A model generated the notes under the pieces. The model saw only the letters and a list, made by a program, of their open reading frames with translations. It searched no databases and was not told the origin of the DNA. 64,000 bases of DNA from Pseudomonas sp. FP2309 (GTDB lineage Bacteria > Pseudomonadota > Gammaproteobacteria > Pseudomonadales > Pseudomonadaceae). The position numbers and the translations under genes were made by a program. The DNA lies in assembly GCF_030687575.1 (NCBI RefSeq), contig NZ_CP117439.1, forward strand, positions 2,595,501 to 2,659,500, given 5' to 3'. Shown piece by piece: positions 32,920 to 42,109 of this stretch (position 1 is its first letter; every line of letters begins with the position of its first letter).

Positions 32920-34209
32920 TTACACGAGGCGGTTTTTGGCCTCGATCCATTGGGACATGTATTGGGTACTTTTATGCGCGTGATGGCGCAGCATGCTGCC
33001 GGTGAAGTTTGTGCGGCGATGGGCGGCGAGTTGGTGTCGGCAGCGTTCCAGGCAGGCCACCAGTGCAGGGCCGTGGATCGCTTGGTCATAACGACGGGCA
33101 AGCAACTGACGGCCATGTGCCTGGGCCTGGTGCCAACGCTCGCGGTCCTGGTAAAGGGCGACGGCCGCGGCCGCCAGGGCTGGTGCGCTCTGTTCGATCA
33201 GGCCGGGCCATGGTTGTTCATCGCCCATGGCTTCGGCGCCAATCGGTGTGGTGACGTTCGGTGTGCCGCACAACATCGCATCGGCCAGTTTGCCCTTGAT
33301 ACCGGCACCGAAGCGCAGCGGCGCCAGGCAGATACGCGCGGCGGTCATCACTTGCAGGGCGTCTTCGGCCCAGTTCATGACATGAAAACCTTGGGCGGGG
33401 TTGTGCAGCGCGGTGGCTTTGGGCGGTGTGTAGGCACCGTAGATATGCAACTGCGCCCCCGGCAGTTGCTGGCGAATCAGCGGCCACAGGCTGTTTTTCA
33501 TCCATAACACCGCGTCCCAGTTCGGCGCGTGGCGGAAATTGCCGATGCTCAGAAAATGCGCACGGTCTTCGAAGGGCGCGAAAGCACCGCTCGGCGGCGC
33601 CATCATCAGTGGACACCAGTGGAGCAGGGCGGCCGGCACCTTGAACTGTTCGGTGAGCAGGCGAATTTCCACGTCGGAAATCATCAGACTGATGTCACAG
33701 CGGTAAATCGCGGCGATCTCGCGCTTGGCCAGGTCGGTGTCGGCCATCAGCTGGAATTCCTCCGGCAGGGCGGGCGTGAACAGCGCGCTGAAGTCGTTGC
33801 TGTCAGGGTGTGCCTTGAGGTGGTCCTTGAGACGCTGGTGACGGGCGTCGCGCAGGCTTTGCAGGTCGGAAGTTTCCAGGACCCGCAGGGCATCCGGACA
33901 ACACTTTTCCACGCGCCAGCCAAATTGTTCTTCCATCATGAAACGGTCGAACAGCACGATATCCGGGGTCAGTTCGCGGATAAAATCGTCGAAACTGCTG
34001 TTATTGAGCTCGATGGCGCATTCGGCGATACCCAGGCTGAGCAGGTCGGCCTTGTGCTCGCCGAGTGCGGCAGGGCTGCTGAAGGTGATGTCCCAGCCTT
34101 GCGTAAGAAAGCTCTCGAGGATTTGCATCATATGCCCGCCTGCGGCCGAGGAGCGCGGCTCCGGCCAGACATAGCCAATGACCAGGACTTTGGTGGCGGG
34201 CTGATTCAT
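32920..34209 (-). CDS. Glycosyltransferase, GT-B fold (group 1-like)
   Basis: This 429-residue protein has a Rossmann-like N-terminal half (KVLVIGYVWPEPRSSAAGGHMMQILESF) and a C-terminal half with HFLSIGNFRHAPNWDAV, LHIYGAY and FGAGIKGKLADAMLCGTPNVTT, the nucleotide-sugar-binding region of family 4-type enzymes. No signal or membrane helix; it should act in the cytoplasm on a lipid or protein acceptor. I chose the ATG at 34209, which has an AAGGAAC site; the frame is open to 34332. It lies downstream of the giant toxin gene on the same strand (119-base gap) and has no polysaccharide genes around it, so its acceptor is unknown. Confidence 0.8.
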   Translation of the reverse strand: MNQPATKVLVIGYVWPEPRSSAAGGHMMQILESFLTQGWDITFSSPAALGEHKADLLSLGIAECAIELNNSSFDDFIRELTPDIVLFDRFMMEEQFGWRVEKCCPDALRVLETSDLQSLRDARHQRLKDHLKAHPDSNDFSALFTPALPEEFQLMADTDLAKREIAAIYRCDISLMISDVEIRLLTEQFKVPAALLHWCPLMMAPPSGAFAPFEDRAHFLSIGNFRHAPNWDAVLWMKNSLWPLIRQQLPGAQLHIYGAYTPPKATALHNPAQGFHVMNWAEDALQVMTAARICLAPLRFGAGIKGKLADAMLCGTPNVTTPIGAEAMGDEQPWPGLIEQSAPALAAAAVALYQDRERWHQAQAHGRQLLARRYDQAIHGPALVACLERCRHQLAAHRRTNFTGSMLRHHAHKSTQYMSQWIEAKNRLV

Positions 34210-34328
34210 CAAAAAAGTTCCTTGGCGGCGGGAGTAAGGGCATGGCAAAACGCCGCAATTAAACCACAGCCGACCCTGGTGTTGGTCGGCGGTGGCGAAA
34301 ACGGCAGGCGTCTGGTCAGCCCTTGAGG

Positions 34329-37300
34329 TCAATCGACGGCAAAGTCCATCACATCCCTGACCATGTTGGGGTTGAACACCCCTTTGCCGGTGCCCTCAAC
34401 CAAGTTGAATGTCCCGTCAGGATTGATCGTGACCCCGACGGAGCTGGCGATTGTCGTCTGCACGCCCGGCTTTTTCAGCAGCTCCAGCAGCGGCTTTCGG
34501 CCTTCATATTCCTGGCCGACAATAACCCCCATGCCAACGGCGGAGTCAGAACTCACACCGCCGACAAAGATCACTTTCCCACCCTTGTCCAACGAGCGAT
34601 TCAATGCCTGCACGAGCTGCTGGGCGTCCTGGTCCAACAAACCGTGCTCAAGGTTGCTGCCGGTCAAATGCATCAGGGTGCGTTTCTGATAAATCCCGTC
34701 TTTCAAGTCGGTCAGAACGGCCACGGCCGAGCAGTCGGTCAGGCTGCGCGTGGTCAACACCGTCGTGCCATCTTCTGCGGTGTGAGAGTACCCCATTGAA
34801 ACATCGACTTTTTGCGGCGCCGTAGGGGGCGCGGCCTCGCTTGTGTCGTCCTTGGACGTGGGCGCCTGTGTCTCATCGGACGCGCCCTCGAAGGTTTTCC
34901 ATTCGTGGTCATGGGGGCGGCGTGGGTTCGGGTGTTTTTCCAAAAACCAGTACCTGTCCGGGGCGACTTGAAACTGTGAAACAGTGCCGACGGGCGCTTT
35001 GACCGGGACATTCAACTGCTCTGACAGGGCCTGGGCGAAGCCTGTTGCCGCAGACTTGCAGCTCAGCAGCCGAATGCGGGTGGCGCCGGTTTTCTGTAGA
35101 AGAGGGGCGATGAGTCTGGCGAGCGACTCAGGGGTGTGAGTGTGCGCACCCGCCAAGTCACTTTTAAAGGTGACGCCGCCCTTATCGCCATGCCCAACGA
35201 TGTTCAGTCGGGTGTCTTTGCCGCCTTTTGGTCCATCGAGGAAATACTCGAATTGAGCGTCGTCAGAGACGCTGAAAGCAATGCTTTCAGCGATTTTTTC
35301 GGGCTCGGAAAGCCGTTTGAAGCCCTGGTATTCGGCCAGGCTGCGCAGTTCCTTGACGGTATGGCGCACGGGCGCCTGAGCAGGCGATTGTTGTTTGGGA
35401 GGGCCGAAGCGGACGGGCCGGTAGTCGACGTTTATTGTCGTGTACACCGGTTGTTCGAGCGTTCCGACGTTGACCTCGATCGGCGTGCCCTGTTGCTTGA
35501 AGACGTTGGCAAGAATCGGTTTTTCAGCGTAGGTGTTATCAAGCTCGATTTTCGCAAGCCATTCAATATCGCTGGCGCAAAGCTGCGGGTATTTGGCCTT
35601 GTTGGCGGCCAGCGCTCGCTGATAGACATCCGCAGGGAATTCACCGTCGGTGAGTTCGGTAATGACCTGCCCTTCGAACCCTTTGACGGGCACCCCGGTG
35701 ATCGAATGCAGCACCGAGGCAAATGATTTTGCGCCGCCGTGGCCCGAGTAGCAGAAGAAGGCCCGGACGTTGGGGTAGTCTCGAATGTCGATGCCGCGGG
35801 CGAGGAGTTCGTTATTGACCTGTTCAGCGGAGTAGCCCGTTTCGTTTTCGCCCAAGATGCGTGCGGGCTGACCCGGTGCAGGCTCAACGGCATGGCCAAT
35901 GATATTGATGCGCTTGGCGCCGTTGTACTCGTCGACGAACGTCTGGATTTCGCCATCGACAGGGGTGACGTCTTTGACCGGACCGCCCAACCGAATGCGG
36001 TAACGGGCGGCGTCAGGCGCAGGCGCAGGGTCGGGTGAGGACAGCCGGCTTTCGGTCCGTTGCCCAATCGATGGTGTACGCAGGGAGGAAGTGGCCGATC
36101 GGGGCTGAAAATGAGCCAGCACACTGGCGAAGTTGACCAGCAGATCCGCCGCAGCGGCTTCCTTTTTGCGCTTGTCATCGCCGCTCAGTTTCTCAATGTC
36201 ATTCAACATGTTATCCAACTGCAGCGCGGCCCCGATCACCGCGCCCGGCCCGCGCAGGGCCGGTAGTACGGCATTCAGCAGCAGGTAGCCGCCTTTTTTG
36301 ACGGATGCCCAGCGGCTTTCCTCATTGGACGTTGACTGTTCATCGGCCAGCGTCAGCAGGCTGCGAACATGGGCCTCGTACAGGTGGCTCATCAAATGGC
36401 CATCCTGAAGCTTCTGTTGCAGCGTTTGGGCCGCCTCGAATCCTTCGGTGGCCAAGGGGTTAGTAGGTGCGGGGCCGGTAAACAAACGACCCGTATTGAA
36501 GCCGGCAATGACCAGGTTCGGATGGGTAAAACCGGCGCCTGTGTAGATCTTGCGGGTGGCGTCGTCAGGGAGCCAGGCCAAAACGTCTTGCTGCAATTTG
36601 CCCGGCTTCTGGATCGCTTCGAGCAAGGCTTCGCGGGTAGAAAATTGCATCAAGGGGGCATCGGAAATCAACGGACGATAAAGCACGTGGGGCCCCTTTT
36701 CGGGGTCTTTGGGCTCGATCAGGTACATGTTTTCCACCACGTCTACCTTGCCATCAGCCTTGCGGTCGAATGCCAGCGGGCGGATAACGATCTCTTGCCC
36801 ATCGACGGTCTTTGTTCCGGGCTCAGCCTTCAGGATTTGCGTGATGAACCTGAACCCGGTGGTGTCAACCCCTTGCTCTCCTTTGGTTGCCAACTCAAGG
36901 GCCTTGATCTTCAGGTCAATCGGTACTCCTTGGGCGAACCGCTGCATTCTTTGAGCTTTAGTCGTGGGGTCGTCGAGCAGTTCACGCTTGAGCAGCTCAC
37001 CGTAGCGCTTGCCGATGTCCAGGTCCTGGATGATTTTTTTGAGCGCGCCTTCTTTTTCAAGCGCGGTGATCCGCACATTTCCTGGCTTGTAAAACACCTC
37101 GATCTGCCCATCGGGCAGGCCTGAAAGATTTTGCAGGAGTGCATCGGCCAGGCTCATGGTTTTGCGTTCGATAAAGCCGTTGCTCAGCGTGCCCACCGGG
37201 GTTTTGAACACAACTTCCAGATCCTCCGCCGTGTAGAGCCGTGGCGACGGTAACGTTGCGTTGAATTCGCTCAAGGCAAATGAACGTATTGTCGGGATGC

Positions 37301-39857
37301 CACTGTTGTACAGGCGCCCCTGATGGCGTCGTATAAAACTGGCCAGTTGCAAGGAGAGGTCGCGCAGGACAAAGCGTTCGGCGTCACCGGCCGTTTCGAT
37401 CCACCCTGGCAATGTTGCCTCGGGCGTGGGCGTACTTGCAGAGGCAGCGGCGGGCGTATTTGACGCGAGGGGCGTGCCCGAACGCCTGTTAATGAGACTG
37501 GCCGCCTGAGCCGCAAATATATTGTCGGTCAGCGGCAGCTCGAAATGGATGTTCGCCGCCGCCAGGGCATCTGCGGAGTCATAAGGGGTGATTTTTCCGT
37601 CGGGTTCCACCAGCAGAAAGATTTCCGGCCGGCCGTCGACCAGGCGATGAATCAGCAGGTTTGGCGTGGCCTCTGCAGTTGCGCCGGTTTTCACCACGTA
37701 TACGTCGGGTTTGCCTCTGTTTTGTACCTCGGGACGGGTGGAGGCCTCGGGATAGCGCACTACGGTGTCGATGGCTTCACGTTGCAGATCATCCAGTCCC
37801 GGTTGATTCAACCCCGCCTGCAGCAGATTTTCCCGCAACAGATCGCTGAGCAACGCTTTGCGGCTGCCGTTATAGACATGGCCTGCACCCGATGTCTGGC
37901 CAGTGTTGCCCGACGCCGGTACGCCAAAGGCGGGCTGCTCCCAATACGCGGCCCTGGCTTCGGCGTAGTAGTCATTGAGCAGCGCCGGGAGTTCGCGCAA
38001 TGCCAGCCTGACGGACCCCATCGCAACATCAAGCGGGATGGTCGATGTCAAGGGAGTGGGTGATGTGTGGCCGGGCCGGGTGTCGAACAGCTTGTCCTGA
38101 TCGCTCAACTCAAGGGTGTCGTTGCCAGTCAGGCGAGCGAGAGCGATCTGCACCAGCGGGGTGTGGATGAATTGTCCCGGATTGTCAGGGTCGGGCTGGG
38201 CCAGGGTTACATGGTTGCTGTCCACATCCAGGGTGCCGTCTGAGCCTGACTTAATGGCGGCGTTCAAGCGTTGCGTGAGCAGCGTGTGCAAGCGCGGTTC
38301 ACCGGCAAACAGCGTCCTTAGCAGTTCGCTGGCCGGGTCGAGCGCCGTCTGATTTGCGCCGTCCGGGTTTGCCGGGGCGGGGTTCTCAAGACGTGCGATG
38401 ACGGCACGGCGTTTCTCCTGGAAGGCCCGAGAGCGTTCATCGCTGGTCGGGTGGTTATGCCTTGCGGCGCTGAAGCCGTCTTTAATCAGTCCGCAGAAGA
38501 ATTCCAGTTTCTGCTTCAGTCCGCTGAAATTCCGACTCTGCGCGTAAAAGTTCAGGATGAAATCGCGCGGATAGGTTGCGCTGCGCTTTAACGGGTTGCG
38601 CACTGCGGTGGTCGAGCCTGCGGCGAGACTGTTGGCCAAGGCCACGATCTCGCCAGCGACCGCAGACCAGCCTGAGGCATCGCCCATTGTGAACACGGTG
38701 CGCGTCACCTCACCGTTGGCGCCGTATACCTCACACATCAGGTCGCCGGTGTGAGGGGCAATGTTGATGCTTTCCAGCACAATATTGTGCTTTGTCGCGA
38801 AGGCCTGGAACGCCGGCGCGGCCAGGGCATCATCGAGGGCTTTAAGCAGTTGGCCCATGGTGGAGTCTTCGGGCGGTAACATGCTGGCGCGGCTGAAGTC
38901 CCCCCTGCCCGATACCGGCAGATCCTCTTCCCACAACAAGGAGCCGGCTGATCGTGCCAGCTGTAGATCAGCCTCATTCACCCGGCTTGCCCAGGATCCG
39001 GCCTGTTGGGGTGGAGCCGTTTCGGGTTTTTCTGTGAGTCGGCAGGCAGTGGTCTGGATTGCGTCCAGCTGGCGCTGTTTTACAGCGGCGTACTCAGGTT
39101 CGATCTCAACGCGCTCTTGAGTCTCGCTGTACAAGGCGGGAAATGAATGGTTGCGCTGAATGAAACGGATAAAGTCCAGGGTGTCGGTCTTGGTGTTTGC
39201 GTAGTTTGCGCCATAGAAAGCCTGGATCAGCTCGTACCGTGTGCTCTGCTCGCCTGCATACACCACAAAACCCAGGGTTGGCGCCAGTTCGCGGGCCACT
39301 GCCATGACGTCGGCACTGGCCTGTGCCCAGCCCGGTAGATCCTTGCCGAACGTCACGAGTTTGCCGTCAACCTTGCACTGCAGCGTTCCGGTGCGGTGGT
39401 CCAGGGTGCATTCGGAGGTGTCGATGTGATGGGTTTTGGCATAGCTTGCAAAAGGCTCCGCTTTGAGGGCCTGGGTCAGGCGCGACCAGGCCAGCCCAAA
39501 CGTGGAGCCGGGGGGGATGTCTGAGACGAAGCGGCTGGCCCGGGTGTTGACACCTTCCGGCTCAAGTGAAATTAAACGGTTCATCAAAGTGGCGGCCAAT
39601 TGCAGCGCCACCACCCGGTCACCCTGCCTGACCCGCGCCTCGGCAGCCTTCTGCGCTAGTGGCGTGATGAGCGGCGTCTCCATGCTGACCAGGCGCGGTG
39701 CGCTGCGTCGAGCGCGTGGCCGTGTATCCACCGCCTCGCAGGTTTGATCGTCTTTGGGCGTGCTGGGCATGCCACTCGCGACAGGTTGTCCCGCGGCATG
39801 GCTGTTTTGCCGCGCTGATGCAGGGGACGGCTGAAACGCCGACAAAAGAGGGGGCAT
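34329..39857 (-). CDS. Giant multidomain toxin/effector candidate (1842 residues)
   Basis: The N-terminus (MPPLLSAFQPSPASARQNSH...) has 12% Ser in 50 residues and no acidic residue before position 36, like type III secretion signals. About 118-200 and 332-413 are two copies of one module (Phe-Ala-x-x-x-x...Gly-Trp...). About 600-1160 resembles dermonecrotic-toxin (DUF6543-type) proteins, with HVLYRPLISDAPLMQFSTRE and LAWLPDDATRKIY. Two C80/CPD-like cysteine-protease-type segments follow: NIIGHA with His1322 and FFCYSGHGG with Cys1369; then NIVGHGD with His1556 and LLSCKSA with Cys1600. The tail has SLTDCSAVAVLTD with Cys1709 and His1730 in TLMHLTG, the Cys-His layout of CNF1/CheD-like deamidases. 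No membrane or Sec signal. A Hrp-box-like promoter precedes it, and an AAGGAA site precedes the ATG. The domain assignments are motif-based inference. Confidence 0.8.
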   Translation of the reverse strand: MPPLLSAFQPSPASARQNSHAAGQPVASGMPSTPKDDQTCEAVDTRPRARRSAPRLVSMETPLITPLAQKAAEARVRQGDRVVALQLAATLMNRLISLEPEGVNTRASRFVSDIPPGSTFGLAWSRLTQALKAEPFASYAKTHHIDTSECTLDHRTGTLQCKVDGKLVTFGKDLPGWAQASADVMAVARELAPTLGFVVYAGEQSTRYELIQAFYGANYANTKTDTLDFIRFIQRNHSFPALYSETQERVEIEPEYAAVKQRQLDAIQTTACRLTEKPETAPPQQAGSWASRVNEADLQLARSAGSLLWEEDLPVSGRGDFSRASMLPPEDSTMGQLLKALDDALAAPAFQAFATKHNIVLESINIAPHTGDLMCEVYGANGEVTRTVFTMGDASGWSAVAGEIVALANSLAAGSTTAVRNPLKRSATYPRDFILNFYAQSRNFSGLKQKLEFFCGLIKDGFSAARHNHPTSDERSRAFQEKRRAVIARLENPAPANPDGANQTALDPASELLRTLFAGEPRLHTLLTQRLNAAIKSGSDGTLDVDSNHVTLAQPDPDNPGQFIHTPLVQIALARLTGNDTLELSDQDKLFDTRPGHTSPTPLTSTIPLDVAMGSVRLALRELPALLNDYYAEARAAYWEQPAFGVPASGNTGQTSGAGHVYNGSRKALLSDLLRENLLQAGLNQPGLDDLQREAIDTVVRYPEASTRPEVQNRGKPDVYVVKTGATAEATPNLLIHRLVDGRPEIFLLVEPDGKITPYDSADALAAANIHFELPLTDNIFAAQAASLINRRSGTPLASNTPAAASASTPTPEATLPGWIETAGDAERFVLRDLSLQLASFIRRHQGRLYNSGIPTIRSFALSEFNATLPSPRLYTAEDLEVVFKTPVGTLSNGFIERKTMSLADALLQNLSGLPDGQIEVFYKPGNVRITALEKEGALKKIIQDLDIGKRYGELLKRELLDDPTTKAQRMQRFAQGVPIDLKIKALELATKGEQGVDTTGFRFITQILKAEPGTKTVDGQEIVIRPLAFDRKADGKVDVVENMYLIEPKDPEKGPHVLYRPLISDAPLMQFSTREALLEAIQKPGKLQQDVLAWLPDDATRKIYTGAGFTHPNLVIAGFNTGRLFTGPAPTNPLATEGFEAAQTLQQKLQDGHLMSHLYEAHVRSLLTLADEQSTSNEESRWASVKKGGYLLLNAVLPALRGPGAVIGAALQLDNMLNDIEKLSGDDKRKKEAAAADLLVNFASVLAHFQPRSATSSLRTPSIGQRTESRLSSPDPAPAPDAARYRIRLGGPVKDVTPVDGEIQTFVDEYNGAKRINIIGHAVEPAPGQPARILGENETGYSAEQVNNELLARGIDIRDYPNVRAFFCYSGHGGAKSFASVLHSITGVPVKGFEGQVITELTDGEFPADVYQRALAANKAKYPQLCASDIEWLAKIELDNTYAEKPILANVFKQQGTPIEVNVGTLEQPVYTTINVDYRPVRFGPPKQQSPAQAPVRHTVKELRSLAEYQGFKRLSEPEKIAESIAFSVSDDAQFEYFLDGPKGGKDTRLNIVGHGDKGGVTFKSDLAGAHTHTPESLARLIAPLLQKTGATRIRLLSCKSAATGFAQALSEQLNVPVKAPVGTVSQFQVAPDRYWFLEKHPNPRRPHDHEWKTFEGASDETQAPTSKDDTSEAAPPTAPQKVDVSMGYSHTAEDGTTVLTTRSLTDCSAVAVLTDLKDGIYQKRTLMHLTGSNLEHGLLDQDAQQLVQALNRSLDKGGKVIFVGGVSSDSAVGMGVIVGQEYEGRKPLLELLKKPGVQTTIASSVGVTINPDGTFNLVEGTGKGVFNPNMVRDVMDFAVD

Positions 39858-39915
39858 GGAGATTCCTTTGATAAATAGTTGCTAGCCGTCCTCGCAATGT
39901 CGGCTAATCCGCCAC

Positions 39916-39943
39916 TGGGTGGAGCGCAACGCAGAACCGTTCC
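39916..39943 (-). promoter_or_regulatory. Hrp-box-like promoter of the giant effector gene
   Basis: On the minus strand GGAACG (39943-39938), 15 bases, then CCACCCA (39922-39916) matches the HrpL consensus GGAACC-N15/16-CCACNNA with one mismatch. The predicted start near 39909 is about 50 bases before the ATG at 39857. HrpL-type ECF sigma factors drive type III secretion effectors in plant-associated Pseudomonas. Confidence 0.55.
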
Positions 39944-40078
39944 TGATGGGTGTTTAACAAACTGTTTAGCAGGCGCCGCGAGCGAGATGAGGTTTTGTCT
40001 ATAGGTGCATATCCGAGTTTGTGTTTAACTTCTGCCTCTCGAATTCGTTTAACCAAACCCAGCATAAGGATTCCGTTC

Positions 40079-40579
40079 ATGGCTCAAGTCACCCTTCGTG
40101 GTAACCCGGTTCAGGTTGAAGGCGAACTGCCGCAAGTCGGCACCCAGGCGCTTGACTTCACCCTGACCGCCGGCGATCTGTCGGATGTAACCCTGGCCAC
40201 TTTCGCCGGCAAGCGCAAAGTGCTGAACATCTTCCCAAGCGTCGACACCCCGACCTGCGCGACTTCGGTCCGTAAGTTCAACGCGCAGGCCAACGAACTG
40301 AATAACACCGTCGTGCTGTGCATTTCCTCGGACCTGCCGTTTGCCCAGGCACGCTTCTGCGGTTCCGAAGGCCTGGACAACGTCAAAAGCCTGTCGGACT
40401 TCCGCAGCGCTGCATTCTCCCAAGACTACGGCGTGGACATCGTTGACGGCCCCCTGCGCAGCCTGACCGCCCGTGCCGTAGTGGTGCTGGACGAAAACGA
40501 CAAGGTGCTGCACAGCGAGCTGGTTGCTGAAATTGGCCAAGAGCCAAACTATGAAGCGGCCCTGGCTGTTTTGAAGTAA
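40079..40579 (+). CDS. tpx: Thiol peroxidase Tpx
   Basis: This 166-residue atypical 2-Cys peroxiredoxin reduces peroxides using thioredoxin. The peroxidatic Cys60 lies in [16 protein letters not shown] and the resolving Cys94 in ARFCGSEG, both at the family positions. The ATG at 40079 is preceded by AAGGA; the frame is open for 43 codons upstream, without support. It is monocistronic, between the divergent giant effector gene and its own terminator. The 221-base upstream gap is shared with the effector promoter. Confidence 0.97.
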   Translation: MAQVTLRGNPVQVEGELPQVGTQALDFTLTAGDLSDVTLATFAGKRKVLNIFPSVDTPTCATSVRKFNAQANELNNTVVLCISSDLPFAQARFCGSEGLDNVKSLSDFRSAAFSQDYGVDIVDGPLRSLTARAVVVLDENDKVLHSELVAEIGQEPNYEAALAVLK

Positions 40580-40631
40580 TTGTTTCTGCGTAAGACTGTC
40601 GTGTTGCAGTAACACCGGTGGTACATGATTG

Positions 40632-40657
40632 CGGCCTGGCCTAGTCCAGGCCGTTTT
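40632..40657 (+). terminator. Intrinsic terminator of tpx
   Basis: CGGCCTGG and CCAGGCCG pair perfectly around CCTAGT, followed by TTTTCATTT. It is about 50 bases after the tpx stop. Confidence 0.85.
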
Positions 40658-40810
40658 CATTTGTGCTTCAGACGCTTAGGGAAATAGCCGGCGGACTAAG
40701 CGCTGCCGTTAAAAGTTGTAAGCCCAAGGTAAATAGCCGGTAAAGGCGCTTTTCTTAATGCGCCCCAGTGCTTATCTTTCAGCCTCCCGAAGAAGAAGCT
40801 CTCGCGCCCA

Positions 40811-42109
40811 ATGGTTGATCACTCCATGCAATCCTCCCCCCGCAATTCCCGTCGTTGGCTGTTCGGCCTGCTTGTGCTGCTGGTGATCGCCGGCCTGTGC
40901 TGGAAGTTCTGGCCAAGCGGCGCGGCGCACAAAGATGCACCGGCCGGGCACACCGGTAAAACCGGCATGGCGCGCCCAGGCTTCGGCGGCTCCACCGGCC
41001 CGGTGCCGGTGCGTGTGGCGCCGGCGGTGCTGGGGGAATTTCCGGTGTACTACAAGGCCTTGGGCACGGTCACCGCGCTCAATACCATCAATGTGCGCAG
41101 CCGGGTGGGCGGTGAATTGGTGAAGATCGCCTTTGAAGAAGGGCAGATGGTGAAGGCCGGTGATCTGTTGGCGGAAATCGACCCGCGCAGCTACCAGAAC
41201 GCCTTGCTTCAGGCACAGGGCACTTTGATGCAGAACCAGGCCCAGTTGAAAAACGCCCAGGTCGATGTGGCGCGTTATCGCGGCCTCTACGCCCAGGACA
41301 GTATCGCCAAACAAACCCTGGACACCGCCGAAGCGCTGGTCCTGCAATACCAGGGCACGGTCAAGACCAATCAGGGCGCGGTGGATGATGCCAGGCTTAA
41401 CCTTGAATTCACCAAGATCCGCGCACCGATTACCGGGCGCGTCGGCCTGCGTCAGCTTGATGTTGGCAACCTGGTGGCAGCCAACGACACCACCGCCCTG
41501 GCGGTGATCACCCAGACGCAGCCGATCAGTGTGGCCTTCACCTTGCCGGAAAACACCCTGGAAACCGTCCTGGCCCGTTACCACGCCGGCAACAAGCTGC
41601 CCGTGGAAGCCTGGGACCGTGGCGACGCGAAGCGCCAGGCCACCGGCGTGCTGCAAAGCCTGGACAACCAGATCGACGTCACCACAGGCACCCTGAAATT
41701 CAAGGCACGTTTCGATAACAAGGACCAGGCGCTGTTCCCCAACCAGTTCGTCAACGTGCACTTGTTGGCCGATACCCTGCACAACGTGGTGCTGGCACCG
41801 TCCGCCGCGATTCAGTTCGGCAACACCGGCACCTTCGTCTACAAGCTCGACGGTGACAAGAAGGTCAAGGTCCAGCCGCTGGTGGTGGGTGACACCGACG
41901 GCGACAACACCGTGATCAAGCAAGGCCTGGTGGCCGGTGACCGTGTGGTGCTGGAAGGTACCGACCGGCTCAAGGACGGCAGCGAAATCGAAGTGGTCAA
42001 CGACGCGAGTGAAGTGCCGACCACCCCGACCGAACACCTGCAAGGCAAGCCTGCGGCGAAAGGGGAGACCGGCACCACCGCCGGCAAGGCGCAAAAGGTC
42101 GGTTCATGA
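40811..42109 (+). CDS. muxA: RND efflux adaptor MuxA
   Basis: This 432-residue membrane fusion protein of the MdtA type has an N-terminal membrane anchor ([21 protein letters not shown]), lipoyl halves ([43 protein letters not shown]), an alpha-hairpin and a beta-barrel domain. It heads a four-gene operon with two different RND pumps and an outer-membrane channel, the arrangement of MuxABC-OpmB in P. aeruginosa and MdtABC-TolC in E. coli. The ATG at 40811 is used here; another lies at codon 6. The Thr/Lys-rich C-terminus overlaps the muxB start by 4 bases. Confidence 0.9.
   Translation: MVDHSMQSSPRNSRRWLFGLLVLLVIAGLCWKFWPSGAAHKDAPAGHTGKTGMARPGFGGSTGPVPVRVAPAVLGEFPVYYKALGTVTALNTINVRSRVGGELVKIAFEEGQMVKAGDLLAEIDPRSYQNALLQAQGTLMQNQAQLKNAQVDVARYRGLYAQDSIAKQTLDTAEALVLQYQGTVKTNQGAVDDARLNLEFTKIRAPITGRVGLRQLDVGNLVAANDTTALAVITQTQPISVAFTLPENTLETVLARYHAGNKLPVEAWDRGDAKRQATGVLQSLDNQIDVTTGTLKFKARFDNKDQALFPNQFVNVHLLADTLHNVVLAPSAAIQFGNTGTFVYKLDGDKKVKVQPLVVGDTDGDNTVIKQGLVAGDRVVLEGTDRLKDGSEIEVVNDASEVPTTPTEHLQGKPAAKGETGTTAGKAQKVGS

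Noticed and set aside
40681..40770. Repeated AAATAGCCGG upstream of muxA
   Set aside because: Only two 10-base copies with no symmetry or promoter phasing; too weak to call an operator.
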